Part shown: in pieces, positions 35,676 to 43,792 of the stretch
Position numbering within the stretch: position 1 is the stretch's first letter
Layout: each line of letters starts with the position of its first letter
NCBI GenBank assembly: GCA_947492585.1
Contig: CANLND010000014.1
Location: 43,956 to 107,955, forward strand
From: an uncultured Paracoccaceae bacterium
GTDB taxonomy: Bacteria > Pseudomonadota > Alphaproteobacteria > Rhodobacterales > Rhodobacteraceae
DNA length: 64,000 nucleotides
Direction of reading: 5' to 3'
Notes under the pieces: generated by a model
What the model was told of the DNA's origin: nothing
The model's database searches: none
What the model saw: the letters and a program-made list of their open reading frames with translations, nothing else
Translations under genes and position numbers: made by a program

Positions 35676-36104
35676 ATGTGCATTTTTTGTTCGATTGTCC
35701 GGGGCGATAGCCCAGCTAGCTTCATTCATACTGATGAGCACTGCGTCGCTTTCTTAAATATCCGTCCCATCAACCCCGGCGAGTTTATGGTGATCCCGCG
35801 TGAACACATTGATCATTTTACGGATCTACCCGATGATCTTGCTGCGCATATGATGGGGGTCGCGCAGCGACTTGGCCGACGGCTACTCACGGAGTTCGGA
35901 CCACAAAGGATCGGGTATGTTGTGCATGGGTTTGGTGTGCCGCATGCACATTTAAACGTGGTACCGCTTCATGATCCACACGATATTATTTCCTCAAAGC
36001 ATGTGATTGCTGAGGGAAACTCTTTCCGAATTTCTGAAGAAAACCTAGACGCCCCCAGTCGTGCAAAGCTCGATGAAATTGCAAATCGCCTCAGGAAGAT
36101 GTAA
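35676..36104 (+). CDS. HIT-family nucleotide-binding hydrolase
   Basis: A 142-residue protein from ATG 35676; a TTG 27 bases earlier is less likely, and no strong ribosome site is seen for either. The CIFC pair near the start and the histidine triad GVPHAHLNVVPLH (HxHxxxxxH form) identify the HIT superfamily, which cleaves nucleoside monophosphates from dinucleoside polyphosphates or nucleotidyl conjugates. Length is normal for the single-domain family. It is alone, unrelated in function to its neighbours, and AT-richer than the polymer genes, so it was perhaps brought in with the 27.3-36.2 kb block. Confidence 0.85.
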   Translation: MCIFCSIVRGDSPASFIHTDEHCVAFLNIRPINPGEFMVIPREHIDHFTDLPDDLAAHMMGVAQRLGRRLLTEFGPQRIGYVVHGFGVPHAHLNVVPLHDPHDIISSKHVIAEGNSFRISEENLDAPSRAKLDEIANRLRKM

Positions 36105-36234
36105 CAGTTTTAAAGCCTTATTCAGTAGGTGAGGGCGTCTCTTGCATCTCTTTGATATGGCAAGAACAGCGCTGAGCCGTGGGTTCTCGGTGATCGCCAC
36201 ATACGTGACAGTTCTGTTTTGCGGCTACGGATTT

Positions 36235-36262
36235 TTGATTTGTAATTGGTGTTATGTATAAA
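36235..36262 (+). promoter_or_regulatory. Candidate sigma-70 promoter for the GTA-spike-like operon
   Basis: TTGATT (36235-36240) is followed after 16 bases by TATAAA (36257-36262), five of six matches to the -10 consensus. It would give a leader of about 110 bases before the ATG at 36378. Confidence 0.4.
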
Positions 36263-36377
36263 TTTCAGGGCATATCTTAATCAAACCCTGCCACAGCGCC
36301 CGTCTGTTCGGAGCTTGGGGCAACAGGACTGGAAACGCGGGTATGATGTGGGGCTTAGGCAATCAGAGGATCTGCGC

Positions 36378-36641
36378 ATGCCCCAGAACGACCCTTTCAA
36401 AACCCATCACCGTGGCCTGACCAGCCCCGCCACCCGTCATATCGTTCTTACGCCACAAGATGGCGTGGATCTGCCGTTGCGTCCGCGGGTGCTGCGGGTG
36501 CTCAGTGGTGGCGATCTGGCGTTGCGCGACGCCGATGATACGGTGATCACCTATGCGGTGGTGGCCGGAGAAACGCTGATGTTTTCGGCCACCGGTATCG
36601 AGGCCAGTGGCACCACCGCAACCGTTGTGGGATGGCTGTAA
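36378..36641 (+). CDS. ghsA: Gene-transfer-agent head-spike base protein, GhsA/Rcc01079-like
   Basis: An 87-residue protein from ATG 36378, about seven bases after AGAGGA; the frame upstream is not conserved-looking. It reads NDPFKTHHRGLTSPATRHIV then LTPQDGVDLPLRPRVLRVL, SGGDLALRDADD, TYAVVAGETL and EASGTTATVVGWL. This beta-rich pattern (DPF, SPA, TPxDxxDL, GTTAT) is that of the spike-base family typified by Rcc01079 of the R. capsulatus gene transfer agent. There it forms part of a head spike that helps particles bind the host capsule. The next gene, also spike-like, overlaps it. No other capsid, tail or terminase gene occurs in the window. Confidence 0.78.
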   Translation: MPQNDPFKTHHRGLTSPATRHIVLTPQDGVDLPLRPRVLRVLSGGDLALRDADDTVITYAVVAGETLMFSATGIEASGTTATVVGWL

Positions 36642-37771
36642 TGCTGGCGCTTGCAACCGCCCTTGCTGGCCCGGATCTGTCCCAGGCACATCTGGCGTTG
36701 CCGCGGATCTGGCGTCCCCGGCTTTGGGGCAATCCCGCAGATCCGGCACTGCTGTTTCAGGATGTCACCGGCAAATTGCCGGTGCAGGCGGATGGTGATC
36801 CGGTTGGACTGATGCTGGACGCCACACAGGGCGGGCGCCGGGGGGCCGAGCTGGCGACAGCAGCCACCATTCGGGCCACCGGCGCCTGGTCTGCCGCAGG
36901 AGATGGCAGTTTTGTCAAAACTGCGGGCGCCAATGGCACTTTGAACCTGACCAACACGCGACCCAATCACTGGTATGAGATTTCATTCGCCCTTTCCGAG
37001 GTGACCAGCGGCATCAATCTGTTTGTCCGCAACGCTGATGACAGCGCACATGAGTTGCACACCAGTTTTGAAACCAATGGGCGCCACAGGGTGGTGGTAC
37101 AGGCGCGTGGTCTCATCAATGCAGGCCATTTTGTGCTGAACCGCCTCAATGGGGCGGCCCGGTTGACGGATCTGAGCGTGCGGGAGCTGCCGGGCCACCA
37201 TTTGACCGCGCCCAGTGCGGCTGCATGCCCGCTGTATCGTCAGGCCGGATCGCGGCGCTGGCTGGCCTTTGATGGCATAGAAAACTGTCTGGAAACCGCC
37301 CTGCCTGATCTGGCCGCGAACCAGACCCTATGTGTGGCAGCGCAGGTCACCCAGGCCCCTGCCACGGGGGATGCAGCGGTGGTGTCGCTGGCCTCTGGCG
37401 GGGCGGATTATCAGATTGATGCCGGCGCGGCGGGGCAGTTTCTGGGGCGTTTGTCCCCCGAGGGGCTAGGATTTCCGGCCGCGGCCCCGGTCACCGATCT
37501 GGTGGGGCAGGATGTGGTGCACAGCGTCACATTGGACCGGCGCGCGGGTCAGGCCAGTCTCTGGCGGGATCTGGCGTTGCAGGGCACAGCAGTGACGTAT
37601 AATGGCGCATTGGCCGCCCAGCAGACCCTGCGGATCGGCTGCAATCGCAGTGGCACCGGATTTGTGGCGCTACATCTGCATGGGCTGCATCTATATGACA
37701 GCCCCTTGTCCGGGCAGGCGCTGGCGGAGGTGCAGCAACAGCTGGCAAGCACACAAGATCGCCAGTTTTAG
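36632..37771 (+). CDS. ghsB: Gene-transfer-agent head-spike fibre-like protein, GhsB/Rcc01080-like
   Basis: A 379-residue protein from ATG 36632, or 376 from ATG 36641, which overlaps the ghsA-like stop as TAATG. Residues about 40-70 carry LLFQDVTGKLPVQADGDPVG, a motif frequent in phage and GTA structural proteins. The middle (about 95-185) is a beta-sandwich resembling a carbohydrate-binding module (NHWYEISFALSEVTSGINLF). The C-terminal 150 residues look like a concanavalin/LamG fold (VVSLASGGADYQID, HLHGLHLYDSPLSGQ). In RcGTA the corresponding fibre binds capsular polysaccharide. Here it lies within the polymer locus, its stop overlapping that of the convergent phosphomannomutase gene. Sequence divergence is high in this family, so orthology needs testing. 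Confidence 0.68.
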   Translation: MAVMLALATALAGPDLSQAHLALPRIWRPRLWGNPADPALLFQDVTGKLPVQADGDPVGLMLDATQGGRRGAELATAATIRATGAWSAAGDGSFVKTAGANGTLNLTNTRPNHWYEISFALSEVTSGINLFVRNADDSAHELHTSFETNGRHRVVVQARGLINAGHFVLNRLNGAARLTDLSVRELPGHHLTAPSAAACPLYRQAGSRRWLAFDGIENCLETALPDLAANQTLCVAAQVTQAPATGDAAVVSLASGGADYQIDAGAAGQFLGRLSPEGLGFPAAAPVTDLVGQDVVHSVTLDRRAGQASLWRDLALQGTAVTYNGALAAQQTLRIGCNRSGTGFVALHLHGLHLYDSPLSGQALAEVQQQLASTQDRQF

Positions 37772-39171
37772 ACCCCATTGGCCGCCAAAACCTGCACCGC
37801 GTGGCGCAGTTGGGCGACCCCTTCAACCAGCAGGATCTGGGCCTGATCTTTGTCTGCCGCCTCAATATAAAGCCGCAATTCAGGCGCATTACCTGAGGGG
37901 CGCAGATGGATCACCCCGCCGCCCTGCAGGCCCATGCGCAGCCCGTCGGTCAGGTCCAGATGGGTTTCAACCTGGCCAAGTGCGGCCAGAAACGCGGCCC
38001 GTGCTTTGGGCTGCTGTGTCAGTTTCTGAACAAACGTCTGCGACAGGGCCTGCGGCACCTGTTGCAGACGATCCGCCACAGTGAACACCGGCGGTTCCTC
38101 CGCCACCCGTTCCGACAGCGGCCGGTCTCCGGCAGCGATCAAGGTCATTACCAGGGGCAACATGCAGTCGCGGGTTCGCAGCGGTGTCAGGCCTCCGGCA
38201 GGCCCCTGTGCTTCAAACCCCAGCAAAAAGCCGCCATTGGCCTCATAGCCCACCACCGCCCCATGGGCCGCCGCCATGCCCGCAATCACATAAGGAGAGC
38301 CAATGCGGGTCCGGGTGACGGTTTCAAATGTTTTTTGGGTCACCCCGGAATTGGAAGAGATCGGCGTGACCACCTTCTGTGCCCCAAGGGTCTGTGCAGT
38401 GATCTGCCCCAGAATATCCCCCGGCACGATCTGCCCCCGTTCATCCGCCATCAGGGGGCGGTCTGAATCGCCATCGGTGGACACCAGCGCATCCAATGCG
38501 TGGGTTTTGACCCAATCGCGAATGTGGGCCCGCACCTCGGGGGCCACCGCTTCAGTATCAACTGGAATGAACTGATCAGACCGTCCCAGTTCAATCACCT
38601 CAGCGCCCAGCCCCCGCAGGATCTGCGCCAAAAGATCCCGCCCCACCGCCGAATGGCTATAAAGACCAATGCGTTTGCCGCGCAGGGCTGTTGTGCCGCA
38701 GGCCTGCACATAGCGGGCCACAAATGCGGCGCCGGCCTCTGTGTCTTTTATAGAGGCCGCTGTTTTGCCCGCCGGTGCGCGGCCCAAGGCAGCCTTGATT
38801 GCGGTTTCTTCGTCTTTGCTGATTTCCCCCCTGCGGGTGTAGAATTTCAATCCGTTGCGATCGGCGGGAATATGGCTACCGGTGATCATAATCGCCGCCG
38901 CCCCGCGCGCCTGTGCGGCCAGCGCCAGCGCCGGTGTCGGCACCGCGCCACAGGTGATCAGATCCACGCCCTCAGCGCGCACCGCCGCTGTGATCGCTTT
39001 GGCAATGGTTGGCGACGAGGGGCGCAGATCCCACCCCAGACAAATCCCGGTGCCACTGTCGCAGGCGGCCAGAAAGGCGCGTATATGATCTGCCACCAGC
39101 TCTGGCGTCAGCTGCGCAACCAACCCGCGCAGCCCGCTGGTGCCAAAGTCTGGTGTTTCGGTCTGTATCAT
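37768..39171 (-). CDS. Phosphomannomutase/phosphoglucomutase family protein
   Basis: A 467-residue alpha-D-phosphohexomutase from the ATG at 39171. The entry loop is DFGTSGLRGLVAQL, the phosphoserine loop ITGSHIPADRNGLKF, the metal site STDGDSDRPL, the sugar-specificity loop GYEANGGFLLG and the phosphate-contact loop RPSGNAPELRLYIEA. All four domains are present. With ManC (59867-61288) it would make mannose-1-phosphate for GDP-mannose; phosphoglucomutase activity for UDP-glucose is also possible. The EANGG specificity loop differs from the GEMSxH loop of E. coli CpsG, so the sugar preference is left open. No clear ribosome site is seen. The gene is on its own. Confidence 0.87.
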   Translation of the reverse strand: MIQTETPDFGTSGLRGLVAQLTPELVADHIRAFLAACDSGTGICLGWDLRPSSPTIAKAITAAVRAEGVDLITCGAVPTPALALAAQARGAAAIMITGSHIPADRNGLKFYTRRGEISKDEETAIKAALGRAPAGKTAASIKDTEAGAAFVARYVQACGTTALRGKRIGLYSHSAVGRDLLAQILRGLGAEVIELGRSDQFIPVDTEAVAPEVRAHIRDWVKTHALDALVSTDGDSDRPLMADERGQIVPGDILGQITAQTLGAQKVVTPISSNSGVTQKTFETVTRTRIGSPYVIAGMAAAHGAVVGYEANGGFLLGFEAQGPAGGLTPLRTRDCMLPLVMTLIAAGDRPLSERVAEEPPVFTVADRLQQVPQALSQTFVQKLTQQPKARAAFLAALGQVETHLDLTDGLRMGLQGGGVIHLRPSGNAPELRLYIEAADKDQAQILLVEGVAQLRHAVQVLAANGV

Positions 39172-39353
39172 CTGGTCTGTCCTGTCCGCGCCTGCCGGGT
39201 CTGTCCGGTCTGTGATGGGACCATATGCAGCGAAGCCCCCCCAAGACAACCAGAGAGAACAGCAGCCTTGTCAGCCCCTGCCCCGCACCTTAGGAACATG
39301 TCGGCAGCAGACACCCACAGGCCCTGCTTTTGGGCCTCAGCCAAGGATCCCTC

Positions 39354-40148
39354 ATGAAAACCGTCATCCTGATCCCCGCGCGCTATGCGTCCACCCGTTA
39401 TCCCGGCAAACCTCTGGTGCAGTTGCGCCAGCCCGATGGCACCACCAAAAGCCTGATCCAGATGAGCTGGGACGCCGCGCAAGCTGTGGTCGGGGTCGAC
39501 GCCGTGCATGTGGTCACTGATGATGCGCGTATTCAGGCCGCCGCCGAAGCGTTTGGCGCCTCGGTGATTATGACGCCCAGCAGCTGCGAAAATGGCACCG
39601 CGCGCTGTGCTGCCGCGCTTGAGGCGGCCACGCTGGACGCGGATCTGGTGGTCAATCTGCAAGGTGATGCCCCACTGACGCCGGCCTGGTTTGTCGAGGA
39701 CCTGATCGCCGCCATGAAAGCCGACCCCGAAGCACAAGTGGCCACGCCGGTGCTGCAATGTGACCCCGTGACCTATGGTCATTTTGTCGAAGACCGCAAA
39801 GCAGGCCGGGTTGGCGGCACCACTGCTGTGTTCAATGCCAAGAAACACGCGCTGTATTTTTCCAAAGAAGTGTTGCCCTACATCGATCCCGGCAAGGTGC
39901 CGGATGCGGATATTCCAGTCTATCACCACGTGGGGGTTTACGCCTATCGCCCGGATGCGTTGCGCGCCTATGGCAGCTGGCCTGAATGTGATCTGGAGCA
40001 GCGCGAAGGGCTGGAGCAGCTGCGGTTCCTGTTCAACGGCACCCCGGTGGCCTGCGTCGAAGTGGAAGGCCGCGGCCGGGTGTTCTGGGAGCTGAACAAC
40101 CCCGAGGATGTGGACCGGATCGAAAGCGTATTGGCCACCCATTTGTGA
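39354..40148 (+). CDS. kdsB: KdsB-like cytidylyltransferase (CMP-Kdo synthetase family)
   Basis: A 264-residue protein from ATG 39354, six bases after AAGGA. The nucleotide-binding start VILIPARYASTRYPGKPLVQ and the VNLQGDAPLTP segment are family hallmarks, and VYHHVGVYAYRPDAL precedes the C-terminal part. Such enzymes activate Kdo or a related acidic sugar as CMP-sugar. One conserved region differs: where KdsB usually has SGTDR-type residues, this protein has CENGTARCAAALE, which may alter substrate choice. No kdsA or kdsD is in the window. It could be housekeeping for lipopolysaccharide or a paralogue for the exopolysaccharide. A strong terminator follows. Confidence 0.78.
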   Translation: MKTVILIPARYASTRYPGKPLVQLRQPDGTTKSLIQMSWDAAQAVVGVDAVHVVTDDARIQAAAEAFGASVIMTPSSCENGTARCAAALEAATLDADLVVNLQGDAPLTPAWFVEDLIAAMKADPEAQVATPVLQCDPVTYGHFVEDRKAGRVGGTTAVFNAKKHALYFSKEVLPYIDPGKVPDADIPVYHHVGVYAYRPDALRAYGSWPECDLEQREGLEQLRFLFNGTPVACVEVEGRGRVFWELNNPEDVDRIESVLATHL

Positions 40149-40200
40149 TCTGGGGGCTTAGCGGCACTGATCTGCCGCTGACCTTCGGCCCGGAGCATAT

Positions 40201-40242
40201 AAAAAGCGGACCTGCCTGTGGCAGATCCGCTTTTTGTTTTTT
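40201..40242. terminator. Bidirectional terminator between kdsB-like and second yjbE-like genes
   Basis: AAAAAGCGGACCTGCC (40201-40216) pairs with GGCAGATCCGCTTTTT (40220-40235) with one mismatch and a TGT loop. T-runs follow on the plus strand, and an A-run stands on the other side. Confidence 0.9.
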
Positions 40243-40283
40243 AGGCTCTGCCCCAAAGGGCCCTATGGGGCAGAGACCACCAA

Positions 40284-40547
40284 TTACTCGGTGGTGGATG
40301 TGGTTGTGCTGGTTTCGTCGTCGTCAGACACGACAACACCAACAACAACTGCTGCGGCCAATGCGCCCGCGGCAATGGTGCCTGCTGCCAGACCGGTGCC
40401 TGCCAGACCAGCGCCTACACCAGCACCTGCACCTGCGCCCGCACCACCTGCGCCAGCAGCTGCGCCAGCTTCAGCGCCGGTTGCTTGTGCCGATGCGGAA
40501 CCGGCGGCGATAACGGCAACGAAAGCTGCTGCAAAAATGTTTTTCAT
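40284..40547 (-). CDS. yjbE: YjbE/GfcA-like small secreted Ala/Gly-rich protein with Thr/Ser tail (copy 2)
   Basis: An 87-residue protein from the ATG at 40547, nine bases after GGAG. The signal peptide (MKNIFAAAFVAVIAAGSASA) is followed by Ala-Gly repeats (GAAAGAGGAGAGAGAG), a hydrophobic helix (AAGALAAAVVVGVVV) and an acidic, Thr/Ser-rich end (DDDETSTTTSTTE). It has the same plan as the protein at 20319-20624 and as E. coli YjbE/GfcA. It lies 199 bases downstream of the YjbF-like gene on the same strand, probably with its own promoter or a long untranslated spacer. Abundant small proteins of this kind may be surface or matrix components; the role is unknown. Confidence 0.66.
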   Translation of the reverse strand: MKNIFAAAFVAVIAAGSASAQATGAEAGAAAGAGGAGAGAGAGVGAGLAGTGLAAGTIAAGALAAAVVVGVVVSDDDETSTTTSTTE

Positions 40548-40746
40548 AGTTTCAAACTCCATGGGAATTTTGTGGATATCCTGCGCCTGACCCTAGGCAA
40601 GAACGCATCTCATTTCAATGTGGCTTATGCGGGTAAAACCCTTAAAAATAAGTTTGTCTGGCAAGAAGTGCACAGATGTCACGTATCTCGGCATAAAAGC
40701 GCGTATTAATGGCAACACAGGGAGGCAATTTGCGCTGACATAGCGA

Positions 40747-41442
40747 CTACAAGGTCAGCTGACGAATGCGAATATAGCCGTTCAGCGGCCCCGCCCATTG
40801 GCGCGACTGCCAGACCCGGCCACTGCGGGAATCCACCCAGAAATCGTTGACGATTTTGCCATTTTCCCCCTCGCAATGTTCCTGCAGGTGACGGGTGGCA
40901 TAGGTGATTTCAACAATTTCCAGCGGCGTTGCCCCCAGATCCACCACAGAACAGGCCAGATGGACGCGACGGCTTTCATGATCGCCATAGCGCAGATCAA
41001 ACACCCGCGCGCCCTGCCCCTGGGGTCCCTGTGCGCCGCCGCTGCGTGCCAATGTCGACGCTGACAACAGATCACCACGCAACCCGCGCGTGGCGATCAA
41101 AATGCCATCTCGCAGGCTGACGCTGACCTGATCTTCGGTCACCCAATGTACCACCTGACCGGGTCCATCATCCCGGCGCACCAGTTGCGGCTGCAGATAG
41201 GCAAAGATATCCACCTCTTCCAACGTCACCTCGATATAGGGGCTGTTGATGGTGTCCAGCAGAGCCCGCGTCAGCGGTGGACGCTCTGTTTTGGGGGCGC
41301 GGCGCAGGGCAATTTGCTGACCAATGGTTTTAAACAGCTCCACTTCCAGCGGAGTGCGTTCAGGTCCTTTGGAACAGGCCGCGATCCCCACAAGCATCAG
41401 GGCCAGTGCTGCAAGACGGAACAGAGGGGAGAGGCGAATCAT
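40747..41442 (-). CDS. yjbF: YjbF/GfcB-like lipoprotein (copy 2)
   Basis: A 231-residue protein. A signal peptide ends in the lipobox GIAACS (Cys about 23). The mature part has ELFKTIGQQIALRR, then YIEVTLEEVDIFAYLQPQ, VHWVTEDQVSVSLRDGIL and ATRGLRGDLL. The end DFWVDSRSGRVWQSRQW matches the Trp/Gln-rich end of copy 1. It starts on an ATGA overlap with the YjbH stop. It is closer in layout to classical YjbF than copy 1, with less N-terminal extension. It is predicted to be anchored in the outer membrane facing the periplasm and to work with YjbH in polymer secretion; the biochemical function is not known. Confidence 0.83.
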   Translation of the reverse strand: MIRLSPLFRLAALALMLVGIAACSKGPERTPLEVELFKTIGQQIALRRAPKTERPPLTRALLDTINSPYIEVTLEEVDIFAYLQPQLVRRDDGPGQVVHWVTEDQVSVSLRDGILIATRGLRGDLLSASTLARSGGAQGPQGQGARVFDLRYGDHESRRVHLACSVVDLGATPLEIVEITYATRHLQEHCEGENGKIVNDFWVDSRSGRVWQSRQWAGPLNGYIRIRQLTL

Positions 41443-43664
41443 TCCCAGATCCTCGCTTTTTGATCCAGCAGGCTTTTGCGGTGTCCCTCACGGACCTGCG
41501 AATACAAACGTCCCGGCACAGCCAGACGTGCGCCGCCGTCCCGTTGGGTGGGGCGAATGGTCAGCCCAAAGGCGTTGCGCGAGGGTTTGCCCAGCATCCA
41601 GTCCAACGGGATACGGAACCGAATGCCCTTGTCAAAGGAGCCTTCGCCAAAATCTTCGGATGACACATCCGTTAGGGTGAAAAAGCCGCCCACCGACCAA
41701 CCGTTGTTATAAATTTTATCAACGCTAAAGGTGCCGCCAATATCCCCTGCCAGATACCGCCCCAGATCCAGCTGTGCGACAAATCCACGTGGGGCTTCGT
41801 AATAAGCCGAGGCATGGCCCGTCAGAACGCTGTAATCGCGGAACGAAAATTGCTGATCAAAGTCGCGCTGCTTCACGTAGTTGGCCTCAACCCCCAAAGC
41901 GAGACGGGAATTGACCGGCTTCCACAACACTTCCCCCGACACGCCGCCAAACATGCTTTCGAGTAAACCCACAGTGGCGCGGGCATAGACATCGGATTTT
42001 GGTTTCCAATTGCGCGCCACATAGAGGTTTTCAAGCGTGGTGCCAAACTGGGCATATTCCACCTGATCCGTCCGCACATGTGGCAGAACCGAATTAGAGG
42101 CGCGCCCGCCAGCGACATTGCCCAACAGGCGTTGGCGCACGCTGCCGGCCACCAGCCAGCCCGGTGCAGGCGCATAAGAGGCCGAAAAATCTAAACCAAC
42201 ATCCAGACGGAAGGGCTGGTCAGGGTCAAAATAGGCTGGCGCGGTGTAGGGCGAAATAGAGGTGGCAAAGGCCGGGTACAGTTCTTCTGAAAACACTGCC
42301 TCATGCGACAGCGGGCCGGTGTCGCCAAACCCCGTGACCGCCACCAGCGCATCGGTGGCGTCGGGGGCAAATTCCAGCGCTTCCAGATCGCTGCGGCGCA
42401 GTTCGGTGGTGGACAGCGCCAGCCCCCGTCGCATCGGCACAATCTGCAAGGTTTCCACCGACGGCGGCAGCACGCGGGCCATGGCACGGGCCACGCGCCC
42501 CACCGCTTGTGTTTGCGACCGATAGCGGTTGTTGCGGAACCGCACTTCTGCCGAGTTACCCGCCAGCGTTACCGCCTCCAACACCAAGCCATCCGCTTTT
42601 AGGGCATCGGCCAACAGACCGCGGATCTGGCGGCGTTTGGGGGCGCTGTGCGCCCAGTCGCCACTCCAATGCGCCTCTTCGGTGGCCCATTGGCTGCGCG
42701 GCACAATCGGCAGCGGCGCAGGAATGCGCAACGGCTGGGTGGGATAGCGCGGGTTCAGCTGGATCTGGGCATTCAATCCAATTTCAGAGCCATAAAGATA
42801 ATAGGCCCCCAATCGCACATTGGGGTTCTTTTGATATTCCACCCCAAAATTCACCGAGGAGTCGCGCTCAAAAACATCTGAAGTCTGGGTTTCGGTCACA
42901 TAGGCATCGCTGGAATATTCCGCCTTTAGGCCCAAACGGTCATTCAGCTGCCATTCGAGGCCGGCAAAGGGCGCGACATCACCGCGAAACCACTGATCAA
43001 CGGAGAGTTCACCGCCCGTGTCTCCGCCAACAAACGCGCCCCGATTGCCAAGGGTGGCAATAGCGCCTTCGGATCCCAAACGTCCCCAGCCCAGACCGCC
43101 AGTGACCTTTAACTGGCCCCGCTGGCCGCCCAGTCCGATTGTGTCAAAACTTTTGGTGGCCGCGATATATTCGGATGCATAAATCCCAGTGCCGGCAAAA
43201 TCCTGTAATCCCAGGGTCACGGCGGGCAGGTATTTGCGTTCTTTCAGCAGGCGGAAGCGCACATCAAAACCACGGTCGTAATAGGTGCCAAAGCCAAACA
43301 GGTTCAGGTTTTGAATGCCATTGTAGCGAAACGAGGCCGACAGCCAGGGCAAGGCCTGAAAGGTCAGATTATAACGGCTGGTGCCCGCAAACCAGGAATA
43401 GGTGGTGGCAAACTGCCCCTCGGGCAGGGCCTCGCCAGTGGGCAGATCAATCAGCCCCGGCGCGCCATAAAAGTTCAGACTGGGCTGTGGGGGGCGTTCA
43501 AATTTAGGCGCCTCATCGCGGGTCTGTGCCGTTGCCAAAAGCGGGCTGGTCAGACCCAGCCCCATGGCCGTCCCGGTCAACACCAAAATGCGGGCGCAGG
43601 AGGGCACAAGGCGCTTTTGTCTGGACCCGTGTGTGTGGTCCGCGGTTGTCTTGAAACCGATCAC
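41439..43664 (-). CDS. yjbH: YjbH/GfcD-like outer-membrane exopolysaccharide protein (copy 2)
   Basis: A 741-residue exported protein whose start is a GTG at 43664 (AGGGCAGAAC before it). The signal peptide is long, with a cut near LLATAQT. The mature N-terminus has SLNFYGAPGLIDLPTGEALP. Internal strands VTLGLQDFAGTGIYASEYI and the end FTLTDVSSEDFGEGSFDKGI correspond almost residue for residue to copy 1 at 20947-23070. This marks a real paralogue pair. A beta-barrel in the outer membrane is expected. It is the first gene of a H-F-(E) unit, downstream of and in the same direction as the WbpM-type gene, with a possible terminator between them. Confidence 0.88.
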   Translation of the reverse strand: MIGFKTTADHTHGSRQKRLVPSCARILVLTGTAMGLGLTSPLLATAQTRDEAPKFERPPQPSLNFYGAPGLIDLPTGEALPEGQFATTYSWFAGTSRYNLTFQALPWLSASFRYNGIQNLNLFGFGTYYDRGFDVRFRLLKERKYLPAVTLGLQDFAGTGIYASEYIAATKSFDTIGLGGQRGQLKVTGGLGWGRLGSEGAIATLGNRGAFVGGDTGGELSVDQWFRGDVAPFAGLEWQLNDRLGLKAEYSSDAYVTETQTSDVFERDSSVNFGVEYQKNPNVRLGAYYLYGSEIGLNAQIQLNPRYPTQPLRIPAPLPIVPRSQWATEEAHWSGDWAHSAPKRRQIRGLLADALKADGLVLEAVTLAGNSAEVRFRNNRYRSQTQAVGRVARAMARVLPPSVETLQIVPMRRGLALSTTELRRSDLEALEFAPDATDALVAVTGFGDTGPLSHEAVFSEELYPAFATSISPYTAPAYFDPDQPFRLDVGLDFSASYAPAPGWLVAGSVRQRLLGNVAGGRASNSVLPHVRTDQVEYAQFGTTLENLYVARNWKPKSDVYARATVGLLESMFGGVSGEVLWKPVNSRLALGVEANYVKQRDFDQQFSFRDYSVLTGHASAYYEAPRGFVAQLDLGRYLAGDIGGTFSVDKIYNNGWSVGGFFTLTDVSSEDFGEGSFDKGIRFRIPLDWMLGKPSRNAFGLTIRPTQRDGGARLAVPGRLYSQVREGHRKSLLDQKARIWE

Positions 43665-43730
43665 GTTCTGCCCTGCCTTTGGTCTTTTGTTCGGCCTTTG
43701 GCCTGTTGCTGGTGTTAGACCATAAAACCC

Positions 43731-43771
43731 CGCTCTGGATCAACACAAAGCCCCGCCAGAGCGCCCGATCA
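43731..43771 (-). terminator. Possible terminator around the start of the second yjb unit
   Basis: CGCTCTGG (43731-43738) and CCAGAGCG (43756-43763) are perfect inverted copies with a 17-base loop. On the minus strand GGGGTTTTA follows. It would end transcription of the WbpM-like gene, whose stop is at 43793. Confidence 0.42.
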
Positions 43772-43792
43772 GATCCTGAACGGGGAGGTCAC

